64,000 nucleotides of DNA from Microbacterium sp. RU1D (GCF_900156435.1 NZ_FTPQ01000001.1:310001-374000); one strand, 5' to 3'. Numbered from the stretch's first letter, positions 1 through 8,274 are shown. Notes: a model not told the origin generated them from the letters alone. Translations and numbers: made by a program.

Positions 1-156
1 GTCATGCAGACAGGATAAGTGCCCCACATCCGTGCGGGCTCGGAACGCGGGGCGCGCCACGCCCTGTCCGCGGAACGCACACCCTCCCCGTTCCGCGCAT
101 CGCCCGTGCGCCGGCCTGCGCCGGGCGACGTCGGAGGCCCGGCCTAGGCTCGAACC

Positions 157-1482
157 GTGACGACCCCGCCCGCGACGCTGAACCGCTCCATCCTGCGGCT
201 CGCGGTGCCGGCCCTGGGGGCGTTGATCGCCGAACCGCTCTTCCTCATCGTGGATGCCGCGATGGTGGGGCATCTCGGTGTCGCTCCCCTGGCGGGTCTG
301 GGCATCGCGGGGGCTGTGCTGCAGACCATCGTCGGGCTCATGGTGTTCCTCGCGTATTCGACGACCCCGGCGGTCGCGCGCCGGTTCGGCGCGGGCGAAA
401 CCGGGCGCGCGGTGTCGGTGGGCATCGACGGCATGTGGCTCGCGCTCGCGCTGGGGGCGGTGCTCGCCGCGGTCGGGTCGATCTTCACCCCCCTCGTGAT
501 CGATCTCTTCGGCGCCGCCCCCGACGTCGCCGAGAACGTGCGCGTCTACCTCTCGATCTCGATGTGGGGCCTGCCCGCGATGCTGGTGGTGTTCGCGGCC
601 ACCGGCCTCCTGCGCGGCCTGCAAGACACGGTCACCCCGCTCTGGATCGCCGGCGTCGGCTTCGGGGCGAACGCCGCGCTCAACGCCCTGTTCATCTACG
701 GCTTCGGGTGGGGCATCGCGGGATCCGCAGTCGGCACCGTCGCGGCGCAATGGGGCATGGTCGGCGCGTACGTGCTCGTCGTGCGCGCCCTGGCCCGTCG
801 CCATGACGCGTCGATCCGGCCGCAGCGCGAGGGGTGGGGTGGCACGGCGCGATCCGGAGGGTGGCTGTTCCTGCGCACCCTCAGCCTGCGGGCAGCCTTC
901 CTCGCCACGGTCGCCGTCGCCACCGGGCTCGGTTCGGCCGAACTGGCGGGGTGGCAGATCGCGTTCACGATCTTCTCCACGGCGGCGTTCGCCCTCGACG
1001 CCCTGGCGATCGCCGCCCAGGCGCTCATCGGTCACGCCCTGGGCGCGAACGAGACCGAAACGGTGCGGAGGGTCCTCCGACGCACGAGCGCCTGGGGCAT
1101 CTGGTTCGGCGTGGGCGTCGGCGCCGCGCTCGCGGCATCCTCGGGCGTGATCGGGCTCGCCTTCACCGGCGACGCCACGGTCGCCGCACTGGTCCAGCCC
1201 GCTCTGATGGTGCTGGCCGTGGCGCAGCCGCTCGCCGGCTTCGTCTTCGTGCTCGACGGAGTGCTGATCGGCGCAGGAGACGCCCGCTACCTGGCCCTCG
1301 CCGGAGTGCTCAACCTCGTCCCCTACGCGCCGGCGCTCGCGCTCGTCGCCCTGTTCGCAGGCGGCGGCCCGGCTGGGCTCGCGTGGCTCGCCGCCGCGTT
1401 CTTCGGCGTCTACATGCTCGCTCGGGCGTTCACGCTCGGCCTCCGCGTACGCGGCCGGGCATGGATGACCGCGGGCGGCTGA
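157..1482 (+). CDS. MATE family multidrug/metabolite efflux transporter
   Basis: A 441-residue, very hydrophobic protein with about 12 membrane segments arranged as two related halves, as expected for MatE-type exporters that use a Na+ or H+ gradient at the plasma membrane. The first half has the helix starting PALGALIAEPLF and the second has matching Gly/Ala-rich helices. Length is normal for the family. I chose the GTG at 157 because TAGGCT at 145-150 lies 6 nt before it, which would give a leaderless mRNA. It stands alone and converges on the RidA-like gene. Substrate cannot be inferred; DinF-like members are the closest impression. Confidence 0.9.
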   Translation: MTTPPATLNRSILRLAVPALGALIAEPLFLIVDAAMVGHLGVAPLAGLGIAGAVLQTIVGLMVFLAYSTTPAVARRFGAGETGRAVSVGIDGMWLALALGAVLAAVGSIFTPLVIDLFGAAPDVAENVRVYLSISMWGLPAMLVVFAATGLLRGLQDTVTPLWIAGVGFGANAALNALFIYGFGWGIAGSAVGTVAAQWGMVGAYVLVVRALARRHDASIRPQREGWGGTARSGGWLFLRTLSLRAAFLATVAVATGLGSAELAGWQIAFTIFSTAAFALDALAIAAQALIGHALGANETETVRRVLRRTSAWGIWFGVGVGAALAASSGVIGLAFTGDATVAALVQPALMVLAVAQPLAGFVFVLDGVLIGAGDARYLALAGVLNLVPYAPALALVALFAGGGPAGLAWLAAAFFGVYMLARAFTLGLRVRGRAWMTAGG

Positions 1483-1586
1483 CCCGCGACCCCGGCGCGC
1501 CCTCGTCGGCACCGGGTGCACCCCGACCAGACCCGCGCCCTCGGCGGCACCGGGTGATCCCCATCGGGCGCGCGACCGCGCTCGCG

Positions 1587-1997
1587 TCAGTCGTCGAGGA
1601 CCGCGGCGACCGCCTCGAGCTCGACGAGTTGATCGTCGTAGCCCAGCACGGTGACGCCCATCAGCGTGCTCGGCACGTCGTGCGAACCGAACGCGTCGCG
1701 GACGACCTCCCACGCCGCCACGAGGTCGGCCTGTCGAGCGGATGTCACGAGCACGCGCGTGCTGATCACGTCGGTGAGCTGCGCCCCGGCGTCGGCGAGC
1801 GCCGTCCTCAGGTTCGCGACGCATCGCGCCGCCTGCGCGCGGACATCGCCGACACCGACCGTCGCCCCTTCCGCATCGAGCGGGCAGGAACCGGCCAGGA
1901 AGATGAGACGGGCCTCGGCGGGAGCGGTCGCCGCGTACGCGTATTCGGCGACGCCCGACAGGGACGCCGAACGGATGAGGGTGACGGCCTTCGGCAT
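1587..1997 (-). CDS. RidA-family (YjgF/YER057c/UK114) protein, probably non-canonical
   Basis: A 136-residue protein with the RidA fold signature: SLSGVAEYAYA near the start, a central LTDVISTRVLVTS strand and a C-terminal ELEAVAAV. Canonical RidA hydrolyses reactive enamines/imines such as 2-aminoacrylate and uses an Arg in a P-x-R-S/T context before the last strand. Here that stretch reads VPSTLMGVTVL, so the Arg appears to be Thr. I infer a non-deaminase Rid subgroup. The ATG at 1997 is 20 nt beyond the stop of the RNA methyltransferase, so the two are probably co-transcribed. Confidence 0.8.
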   Translation of the reverse strand: MPKAVTLIRSASLSGVAEYAYAATAPAEARLIFLAGSCPLDAEGATVGVGDVRAQAARCVANLRTALADAGAQLTDVISTRVLVTSARQADLVAAWEVVRDAFGSHDVPSTLMGVTVLGYDDQLVELEAVAAVLDD

Positions 1998-2017
1998 CCC
2001 CCCACCCTCGCACGCCG

Positions 2018-2791
2018 TCAGGCCCAGCGGCGGCACCACTCGTACATGATCACGGCGGCGGCGGAGGCCGCGTTGATGGAGCGGGTCGAGCCGTACTGCG
2101 TGATCTCGACGACACCGGCCGCCGCCTCGATCGCCTCGGGCGAGAGCCCCGGACCCTCCTGACCGAACAGCAGCACGCACGCCTCCGGCAGGTCGGCGCG
2201 GTCGATCCGGACCGAGCCGTCGACGTTGTCGACCGCGATCACCGGCAGGCCGGCCGCGCGCGCCCAGGCGGCGAACGCGGCGACGTCCTCGTGGCGGCGG
2301 ACGTGCTGGTACCGGTCGGTCACCATGGCGCCGCGGCGGTTCCACCGGCGCTTGCCGATGATGTGCACCTCGGCGGCGAGGAATGCGTTCGCGCTCCGCA
2401 CGATCGTGCCGATGTTGAGGTCGTGCTGCCAGTTCTCGATCGCCACATGGAACGGATGCCGCTTCGCATCCAGATCCGCGACGATCGCGTCCATGCTCCA
2501 ATACCGGTAGGCGTCGACGACGTTGCGGCGGTCTCCCTCCGCGAGCAGCTCGCGGTCGTACCGCGGGTCGTCGGGCCACTCGTCGGGGCCCCCGGGCCAT
2601 GGCCCGACCCCGTGCGTCGGAGCTTGCGCGTCGTCGGCCGGGGACGGCGCGTCGTGACTCGAGGCCTGTGCGCTGAGCGCCGGGGTCTGGGCGCCGGGGG
2701 CCGGCAGCTTCTCGCCGAGCACCGGGGGCTGCGCGTCGGGCGCCGAGGCCTGACCGCCGCGCGCCGTCGTCGGGTCGTCGGCATCCGTCAC
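2018..2791 (-). CDS. TrmH/SpoU-family RNA 2'-O-methyltransferase
   Basis: A 257-residue protein. Residues 1 to about 68 are a low-complexity Ala/Pro/Gln tail with repeated APGAQ/APTH-like words. The rest is a SPOUT methyltransferase core with motif 1 NIGTIVRSANAF (about 126-137), motif 2 LLFGQEGPGL (207-216) and motif 3 from STRSINAASA. These form the knot that binds S-adenosylmethionine and ribose-methylates tRNA or rRNA; the target nucleotide cannot be told. The GTG start lies 6 nt after a -10 TAGCCT (2798-2803, minus strand). The repetitive N-terminus is unusual for the family but in frame and GC3-rich. Confidence 0.88.
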   Translation of the reverse strand: MTDADDPTTARGGQASAPDAQPPVLGEKLPAPGAQTPALSAQASSHDAPSPADDAQAPTHGVGPWPGGPDEWPDDPRYDRELLAEGDRRNVVDAYRYWSMDAIVADLDAKRHPFHVAIENWQHDLNIGTIVRSANAFLAAEVHIIGKRRWNRRGAMVTDRYQHVRRHEDVAAFAAWARAAGLPVIAVDNVDGSVRIDRADLPEACVLLFGQEGPGLSPEAIEAAAGVVEITQYGSTRSINAASAAAVIMYEWCRRWA

Positions 2792-2920
2792 CGATCCAGG
2801 CTATCCGGCGCGCCACTCGACGACCGCCGACAGGGCGGGGAGGCCCCGAGCACAGGGTCGGCGTGAGATCACCCGCTGCACCCCGCCCGGCGTGCACGGA
2901 GCGACGGATCGTGCACACCG

Positions 2921-2938
2921 TTTTCGGTTACCCGAAAA
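2921..2938. promoter_or_regulatory. Upstream palindrome of mntH, probable MntR operator 1
   Basis: TTTTCGG-TTAC-CCGAAAA: two 7-bp arms around a 4-nt spacer, immediately upstream of the mntH -10 box TAGTAT (2941-2946). The half-site TTTCGG is shared with operator 2. The DtxR-family regulator gene directly follows mntH. Assignment to MntR is inferred from context. Confidence 0.65.
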
Positions 2939-2948
2939 ATTAGTATGG

Positions 2949-2964
2949 TTTCGGCATGCCGAAA
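2949..2964. promoter_or_regulatory. Palindrome centred on the mntH start codon, probable MntR operator 2
   Basis: A perfect 16-bp palindrome, TTTCGGCATGCCGAAA, with the mntH ATG (2956-2958) at its centre. A repressor bound here would sit directly on the transcription and translation start. It repeats the TTTCGG half-site of the upstream palindrome; the two centres are about 27 bp apart. Confidence 0.65.
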
Positions 2965-4305
2965 ACTCAGGATGCCGTGGCCCGCCGCTATGCGCCCGGC
3001 CGTGCCCTGTGGCTCCTGGGCCCGGCGATGGTCGCGGGCGTCGCGTACCTCGACCCCGGCAACGTCGCCAGCAACATGACCGCGGGCGCGGCCTTCGGCT
3101 ACCTGCTCGTGTGGGTGGTGGTGCTCGGCAACGTCATGGCGTGGCTGATCCAGTACCTGTCCGCGAAACTCGGCATCGTCACCGGCGAGAGCCTCCCGCA
3201 GATCCTCGGCCGCCGGATGCACCGCCCCTGGGCGCGGCGGCTGTACTGGCTGCAGGCCGAGGCGGTGGCGATGGCCACCGACGTCGCCGAGGTCATCGGC
3301 GGCGCGGTGGCGCTGCACCTGCTCTTCGGCATCCCCCTGGTGTGGGGAGGAGCGCTCACCGGCCTCGTGTCGATGGGCCTGCTGCTGGTGCAGACCCGGC
3401 GCGGCGCGCGGGCCTTCGAGACGGTCCTCATCGGGATGCTGGTCATCATCGCCGTGGGCTTCTCGTTCGGCCTGCTCATCGCTCCCCCCGACCCGGCGGG
3501 CGTCGCCGGTGGCCTCGTGCCGCGCTTCGAGGGCACGAACTCGGTGCTGCTGGCCGCCTCCATCCTCGGCGCGACGATCATGCCCCATGCGATCTACGCG
3601 CACTCCGCCCTGGCGCGCGATCGCTTCGCCCCGGATGCCACGACCCCCGCGGCCGTCGAGCACACGGCATCGGCCCGCTCGGCGGGAGCTCTCCCCGCCG
3701 CGGTGGGGACGCCGGCCTCACGCGCGGCGCTGGAGCGCGCGCGCGGCATCTCGACGCCGCGGCTGCTCCGGGCGACCCGCTGGGACGTCACGATCGCCCT
3801 CGCGGTGGCGGGCACTGTCAACCTCGCGATCCTGCTGCTGGCCGCGGCCAACCTCGCCGGCGTCGACGGCACGGACAGCCTCGAAGGCGCCTACGCGGCG
3901 CTGCGCGACGGACTCGGCCCGCTCGTGGCGACGCTGTTCGCCGTGGGGTTGCTCGCGAGCGGCCTCGCCTCGACCTCGGTCGGCGCCTACGCCGGCGCTG
4001 AGATCATGCACGGGCTGCTGCGGGCGCGGATCCCGCTCGTCGTGCGGCGCCTCGTCACGCTCGTGCCGGCACTGGCGATCCTGGGAGTCGGCGTCGACCC
4101 CACCCTCGCCCTCGTGCTCAGCCAGGTGGTGCTGTCGTTCGGCATCCCGTTCGCCCTGGTGCCGCTGGTCGCGCTGACCGCGCGCGCCGACGTGCTCGGC
4201 GACCACCGCAACCGCCGCGCCACCACGATCGCCGGCGTGCTGGCATCCGCGTTCCTCATCGCGCTCAACGTCGTGCTCCTGTGGCTGGTGTTCACCGGCG
4301 GATAG
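2956..4305 (+). CDS. mntH: Nramp-family divalent metal (Mn2+) importer
   Basis: A 449-residue, roughly 11-helix protein that couples proton flow to uptake of Mn2+ and related divalent metals at the plasma membrane. The metal-binding signatures are intact: DPGN at residues 33-36 in helix 1 and MPH at 209-211 in helix 6, followed by AIYAHSAL. The cytoplasmic loop after helix 6 is long (about 70 residues, Ala-rich). The -10 is TAGTAT at 2941-2946, 9 nt before the ATG, and the promoter is flanked by two TTTCGG palindromes. mntR follows directly, giving a standard transporter-regulator pair. Confidence 0.95.
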   Translation: MPKTQDAVARRYAPGRALWLLGPAMVAGVAYLDPGNVASNMTAGAAFGYLLVWVVVLGNVMAWLIQYLSAKLGIVTGESLPQILGRRMHRPWARRLYWLQAEAVAMATDVAEVIGGAVALHLLFGIPLVWGGALTGLVSMGLLLVQTRRGARAFETVLIGMLVIIAVGFSFGLLIAPPDPAGVAGGLVPRFEGTNSVLLAASILGATIMPHAIYAHSALARDRFAPDATTPAAVEHTASARSAGALPAAVGTPASRAALERARGISTPRLLRATRWDVTIALAVAGTVNLAILLLAAANLAGVDGTDSLEGAYAALRDGLGPLVATLFAVGLLASGLASTSVGAYAGAEIMHGLLRARIPLVVRRLVTLVPALAILGVGVDPTLALVLSQVVLSFGIPFALVPLVALTARADVLGDHRNRRATTIAGVLASAFLIALNVVLLWLVFTGG

Positions 4306-4308
4306 GCT
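4303..4308 (+). promoter_or_regulatory. -10 box of mntR overlapping the mntH stop codon
   Basis: TAGGCT at 4303-4308, whose first three bases are the TAG stop codon of mntH. The mntR GTG begins 6 nt later, so mntR can be transcribed separately as a leaderless mRNA. This fits the start-codon geometry seen at about twenty other genes in the window. Confidence 0.6.
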
Positions 4309-4314
4309 GACGGC

Positions 4315-4950
4315 GTGGAATCGCCCGTGGCAGACGACTATCTCAAAGCGATCTACCACCACACCGAGTGGCAGGACACCCCGATCACGCCCTCGCAGCT
4401 CGCCGGCGTCCTCAGCCTCGCCCCCTCGAGCGTGACCGAGATGGTCAAGAAGCTCGCCGCGCAGGGGCTCGTCACCCACCGGCCGTACGGACCGGTGTCG
4501 CTCACGCCCGCGGGGCAGCGACGTGCCGCCGGGGTGATCCGCCGTCACCGCCTCATCGAGACCTGGCTCGTGCGCGAGTTCGCCTACACGTGGGACGAGG
4601 TGCACGACGAGGCCGAGGTGCTCGAGCACGCGCTCAGCGACCGGCTGCTCGAGGGGATCGACGAGCGGCTGGGCCGCCCCCGGTTCGACCCCCACGGAGA
4701 CGCCATCCCGGATGCTGAGGGAGCGGTGCACCGCGAAGCCTTCGTCCTGCTGGCGGAAGCGCCGGTCGGGCACGCCGGGCGCGTGCTGCGGGTGAGCGAT
4801 CGCGACCCCGAGCTGCTGCGCGCGCTCGTCGAGCGCGGAATCGACGTCGGCCACGAGCTCGAGGTGGTCTCCGACGAGGTCGTGCGGGCCGACGGCGTGG
4901 AGATGTCGTTGCCCGCTGGCGCCGGTGGCTCAGTCTGGCTCACGCGCTGA
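4315..4950 (+). CDS. mntR: DtxR/MntR-family metal-dependent repressor
   Basis: A 211-residue regulator. Residues 1-65 form the winged helix (YLKAIYHH, SLAPSSVTEMVKKLA). Residues about 66-140 form the dimer/metal domain with HRLIETWL, DEVHDEAEVLEHALSD and DPHGDAIP, which carry the His, Glu and Asp ligands typical of this family. A C-terminal FeoA/SH3-like domain follows. With bound Mn2+ it should repress mntH through the TTTCGG palindromes at 2921-2938 and 2949-2964. The GTG start is set by its own -10 box. Iron regulation of other genes, such as the heme oxygenase, would more likely involve a separate DtxR/IdeR. Confidence 0.9.
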   Translation: MESPVADDYLKAIYHHTEWQDTPITPSQLAGVLSLAPSSVTEMVKKLAAQGLVTHRPYGPVSLTPAGQRRAAGVIRRHRLIETWLVREFAYTWDEVHDEAEVLEHALSDRLLEGIDERLGRPRFDPHGDAIPDAEGAVHREAFVLLAEAPVGHAGRVLRVSDRDPELLRALVERGIDVGHELEVVSDEVVRADGVEMSLPAGAGGSVWLTR

Positions 4951-4971
4951 CGCGCAGCGCCGCATCCACGG

Positions 4972-5919
4972 TCAGGATGCCGCGCGCCGGGCCCGCTCGA
5001 AGGGCCACTTCACGTGCGTCGCGGTCTCGCACGCGCGCCACAGGTCGGTGCCGAGGCCGCCGCGCCGCGTTGCACGCGCCGGGGTGGCCCGCCGGGGCGC
5101 ACCGCGGGCGACCAGCGCGGGACCGTACATCGAACCGCCCTCGGCATGCGGGTCGACGAGAGCGCGGACGAGAGCCCACGCGCCCTGCTCCTTGGACTGG
5201 GTGATGGGCGCCTGCAGGTTGTCGACGAAGCGCGTGAGGCGGCTGGGTTCGTTCACGCCCCGCACACCCCGCGTGCGGCCGCTCGTGGAGTAGCCCGGAT
5301 GCGCGACGAGACTCTCGACCGGTACGCCGTGGGCACGCAGCATCTTGTCGGCCTCGAGGGCCAGAGCGGTGGTCGCGGCCTTGGACTGCACGTACGCCTT
5401 CCAGGGTGTGTAGCCCTCGCGCAACTCCGGGTCGGTCGGCAGATGTCGCCAGAGCGACGTCGACATGCTGCCCACCCACACCATGCGTCCGCGTGCGGCG
5501 GCGAGCGGCTTGAGCAGTTCACCGGCGAGGGCGAAGTGACCCAGCACGTTGGTCGCGAACACGAGCTCGTGACCTCCCACGGTCTCGCGCTGCTTCGGCG
5601 GGTGGACCACGCCCGCGTTGAGCAGCAGTCCGTCGAGGCGCCCTCGCGCCCGCGCCGTCGCCGCGGCGGCCCGCACCGAGCCCATGTTGCTGGTGTCGAG
5701 CAGGAGCGTCTCGACCGCGGCATCCGGGATCGACCGCTTCACGGCGGCCTTGGCGGCGGAAAGACTATGCGGGTTGCGTCCGGTGAGCAGGACATGAGCG
5801 CCCGCCGCGGCGAGCTGCTCGCACGCGAAATAGCCGAGTCCGCGGGTGGCGCCGGTCACGAGGTAGGAGCGTCCGGAGAGGTCGGGAAGGTTCTCGGGGT
5901 CCCACTCGCTGCGCGTCAC
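4972..5919 (-). CDS. SDR-family NAD(P)-dependent oxidoreductase
   Basis: A 315-residue short-chain dehydrogenase. The cofactor loop TGATRGLG is at 22-29, NAG occurs in LLNAGVVHPP, and the catalytic pair sits in YVQSK at 176-180, with the Ser in VGSMS upstream. The architecture resembles the retinol-dehydrogenase/oxidoreductase branch (ARGRMVWVGS, then PGYSTSGRT), with a C-terminal tail beyond the usual 250 residues. Substrate unknown. The GTG start is 6 nt after -10 TAGGGT (5926-5931, minus strand). It converges on mntR and appears monocistronic. Confidence 0.85.
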   Translation of the reverse strand: MTRSEWDPENLPDLSGRSYLVTGATRGLGYFACEQLAAAGAHVLLTGRNPHSLSAAKAAVKRSIPDAAVETLLLDTSNMGSVRAAAATARARGRLDGLLLNAGVVHPPKQRETVGGHELVFATNVLGHFALAGELLKPLAAARGRMVWVGSMSTSLWRHLPTDPELREGYTPWKAYVQSKAATTALALEADKMLRAHGVPVESLVAHPGYSTSGRTRGVRGVNEPSRLTRFVDNLQAPITQSKEQGAWALVRALVDPHAEGGSMYGPALVARGAPRRATPARATRRGGLGTDLWRACETATHVKWPFERARRAAS

Positions 5920-6109
5920 CCTTCGACCCTAACGAGATGAGGCGTCGCCGTCACGGGTTCATTCCGTTCCGGGCATATCGGCATCCGCAAAGTTTCGTGC
6001 GGAACGGCGTGACGAATCTCGCGCGGGATGCGTCACACCTGTGAGCACCCCGCTCCGTCGCGACGAGACATCCGCCGCCGACGTCGTCGAAACGAGAAGG
6101 AGTCCGATC

Positions 6110-6279
6110 ATGGGTCTGGACGACAAGATCAAGAACGCCGCTCAGGACATCGTGGGCAAGCGAAGGAAGCCATCGGCAACGCCACCGACAACGACCGTCT
6201 GGCCGCCGAGGGCAAGGCCGACCAGGTCGAGGCGGATGCCAAGAAGGCCGGCGAGAACGTGAAGGACACCTTCAAGTAA
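6110..6279 (+). pseudogene. CsbD-family stress protein gene with a one-base frameshift
   Basis: The ATG at 6110 follows a good ribosome site, AGAAGGAG (6095-6102), and reads MGLDDKIKNAAQDIVGK for 17 codons. The rest of a CsbD protein (AKEAIGNATDND through KDTFK, TAA at 6277-6279) is encoded in the -1 frame. One G appears to be missing at about 6160: AAGCGAAG where AAGGCGAAG would restore frame. Repaired, the product is a 56-residue charged protein of the family linked to general stress. There is no slippery heptamer at the site, so programmed frameshifting is unlikely. It is either a true recent mutation or a sequencing error. Confidence 0.8.
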
Positions 6280-6297
6280 GTCGCCGCCACCGCGGAC

Positions 6298-6330
6298 GGG
6301 CGGGTCGCGATCACCGGATCGCGCCCGCCC
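6298..6330 (+). terminator. Hairpin after the csbD-like gene
   Basis: Arms GGGCGGG-T-CGCGATC and GATCGCGCCCGCCC around an ACCG loop: 14 pairs with one bulged T, 18 nt after the csbD stop. A T-rich tract is weak (CCTGTGTTT). Confidence 0.7.
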
Positions 6331-6378
6331 TCCTGTGTTTCCGGGGGCGTGTCAGAGGCCGGGTCTAGGCTGGGCGGC

Positions 6379-7209
6379 ATGAGGACCCGCGGCGACATCG
6401 AGTGCTGGCTCACCGACATGGACGGCGTGCTCGTCCACGAGAACACGCCCATCGCGGGCGCGTCCGAACTGCTCGCGCAGTGGCGGTCCGAGGGCACGCC
6501 GTTCCTCGTCCTCACGAACAACTCGATCTTCACCCCGCGCGATCTCAGCGCCCGTCTGCGAGCGTCGGGGCTCGAGGTCCCGGAATCGTCGATCTGGACG
6601 TCGGCGCTGGCCACGGCCGACTTCCTCAGGTCGCAAATGCCGGGCGGTTCCGCCTTCGTCATCGGCGAAGCGGGACTGACCACCGCGCTGCACGAGGCCG
6701 GGTTCATCATGACCGAGACCACCCCCGACTACGTCGTGGTCGGCGAGACGCGCAACTATTCGTTCGAAGCCATCACCAAGGCGATCCGCTTCATCCGCGG
6801 CGGCGCGCGCTTCATCGCGACCAACCCGGATGCCACCGGCCCCTCGACCGAGGGCGTGCTCCCCGCGACCGGCGCGATCGCCGCCCTCATCACCAAGGCC
6901 ACCGGCAAGGAGCCCTACATCGTCGGCAAGCCGAACCCGATGATGTTCCGCTCCGCCCTCAACCGCATCGGCGCCCACAGCGAGAACACCGGCATGATCG
7001 GCGACCGCATGGACACCGACATCGTCGCCGGCATCGAGGCGGGCCTGCACACCGTGCTCGTGATGACCGGCATCAGCGACCAGCGCGAGATCGAGCGCTA
7101 TCCCTTCCGTCCCGACGAGATCCTCGGCTCGGTGGCCGAGCTCGTGCGCGACGAGCCGCTCGAGACCGAGCTGGCAGACGGCGAAGAGGGGCTCGAAGCC
7201 GGGCTCTGA
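6379..7209 (+). CDS. HAD-IIA (NagD-like) phosphatase
   Basis: A 276-residue HAD hydrolase of the NagD / p-nitrophenyl-phosphatase group. Motif I is DMDG at 13-16, motif II is in LTNNS, the motif III Lys is in GKPNP and motif IV is GDRMDTDI. These residues form the Asp phosphoenzyme and bind Mg2+. The large C2 cap between motifs II and III matches class IIA. The natural substrate is probably a small phosphorylated metabolite. I chose the ATG at 6379, not the upstream GTG at 6349, because TAGGCT (6366-6371) lies 7 nt before it and overlaps the longer reading. Confidence 0.88.
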   Translation: MRTRGDIECWLTDMDGVLVHENTPIAGASELLAQWRSEGTPFLVLTNNSIFTPRDLSARLRASGLEVPESSIWTSALATADFLRSQMPGGSAFVIGEAGLTTALHEAGFIMTETTPDYVVVGETRNYSFEAITKAIRFIRGGARFIATNPDATGPSTEGVLPATGAIAALITKATGKEPYIVGKPNPMMFRSALNRIGAHSENTGMIGDRMDTDIVAGIEAGLHTVLVMTGISDQREIERYPFRPDEILGSVAELVRDEPLETELADGEEGLEAGL

Positions 7210-7211
7210 TC

Positions 7212-7784
7212 ATGGGCGCGCTCGACGACGGCGAGAAAGTGGCGGCGGTCGACGTTGCCGCGTGGAGCGCGTGGCTCGAGCGGAACCACAAATCCTCGAG
7301 GGGGGCGTGGCTCCTGCGGGGCCGCGGGGCTGACGCGGGCCGCTACGTCGACTACGAGGATGCCGTGTGCGAAGCGCTCTGCTTCGGCTGGATCGACGGT
7401 CCGGTGCGCGTGTTCGACGACGTGAGTTCGGGCCTCTGGTTCGCGCCGCGTCGCGCGACCAGCGGTTGGGCGGCGACGAACAAGGCCCGGGTCGCCCGTC
7501 TCGAAGCCGAGGGGCGTCTGCGACCGGCGGGACGCCGGGTCATCGACGTCGCGCGGGCGAACGGCGCCTGGGAGGTGCTCGACGGACCCGAGGCCGGCAT
7601 CGAGCCCGCCGACCTCACCGTCGCGCTCGACGCGGTGCCGGTCGCGCGGGCACGGTGGGACGCGTTCCCTCCCTCCGCACGCAAGTTCGGCCTCACGCAG
7701 ATCGCCATGGCGGTCCGCCCGCAGACACGGGCGGCGCGGATTGCGAAGATCGTCGCTGATGCCGCGGAGAATCGTCGACCCTGA
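7212..7784 (+). CDS. YdeI/OmpD-associated family protein, copy 1
   Basis: A 190-residue protein of the YdeI/OmpD-associated family, recognised by AAWSAWLERNH, the block VCEALCFGWIDGP, and a positively charged C-terminal half that begins after FAPRRATSGW. Molecular function is unestablished; proposed roles are in envelope or antimicrobial-peptide tolerance. The ATG at 7212 is only 2 nt after the stop of the HAD gene, so the two form an operon. A paralogue with the same blocks lies at 47508-48107. Confidence 0.78.
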   Translation: MGALDDGEKVAAVDVAAWSAWLERNHKSSRGAWLLRGRGADAGRYVDYEDAVCEALCFGWIDGPVRVFDDVSSGLWFAPRRATSGWAATNKARVARLEAEGRLRPAGRRVIDVARANGAWEVLDGPEAGIEPADLTVALDAVPVARARWDAFPPSARKFGLTQIAMAVRPQTRAARIAKIVADAAENRRP

Positions 7785-7923
7785 CCGAGACGGCCACGCC
7801 CACCCGCCTGCCCGGACAGCGAGCCACTCGAAGAACGGTCCGCTTGGACGACGGGCCGCGGTGACAGCGACCGGGCCGCCAGGGGTTGACGCCGCCCGTC
7901 GCCGGTCGGGGAGGATGGATGCC

Positions 7924-8073
7924 ATGGACGACCGCACCCTGTGGCTGATCACGGCCTTCTTCATCACCGCCGGGACGCTCGTCGCGTTCATCGTGCAGTG
8001 GAGACGTTCGCGCCGCGGAGGCGGCGGCCGCGACCCCTTCGACGGGCCCGGACCGGGCGACGACGCGCGCTGA
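7924..8073 (+). CDS. Small single-pass membrane protein (49 aa)
   Basis: Short ORF with one hydrophobic helix (LWLITAFFITAGTLVAFIV), then a basic stretch RRSRRGGGGR and an acidic end. By the positive-inside rule the tail faces the cytoplasm. The ATG at 7924 has GGGGAGG 9 nt upstream; the alternative ATG at 7915 abuts that sequence and is less likely. No function can be assigned. Short size lowers certainty, but start signal, helix and codon use agree. Confidence 0.55.
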   Translation: MDDRTLWLITAFFITAGTLVAFIVQWRRSRRGGGGRDPFDGPGPGDDAR

Positions 8074-8162
8074 CGCACCGGGCGGGCACCCCGGGCGCGG
8101 CCGGCCGGATCTCAACGAACGGCATCCGGGCGCATCGCCGCGCGCGGTCGCCCGCGGCCTCA

Positions 8163-8239
8163 CGAGAACAGGAGATCGCGCGATAACAGGGTCGCCGAGC
8201 GGCAGAACGCCCTGTTCTCGAACGATGCCCTGTTCTCGA
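8163..8239. repeat. Intergenic inverted/direct repeat cluster before the pyrE stop
   Basis: CGAGAACAGG at 8163-8172 is the reverse complement of CCTGTTCTCG at 8211-8220 and again at 8229-8238. The word GCCCTGTTCTCGA is thus directly repeated 18 nt apart and both copies can pair with the left arm. It lies in the convergent spacer between the small membrane protein and pyrE, so a terminator or attenuator role is possible. Confidence 0.6.
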
Positions 8240-8274
8240 GGAACGGCCCCGCGTTCGGCAGGACCGCGGCGACC

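Noticed and set aside
6110..6279. Programmed -1 frameshift in the CsbD gene
   Set aside because: No slippery heptamer or downstream pseudoknot is visible; a missing G explains the break more simply.
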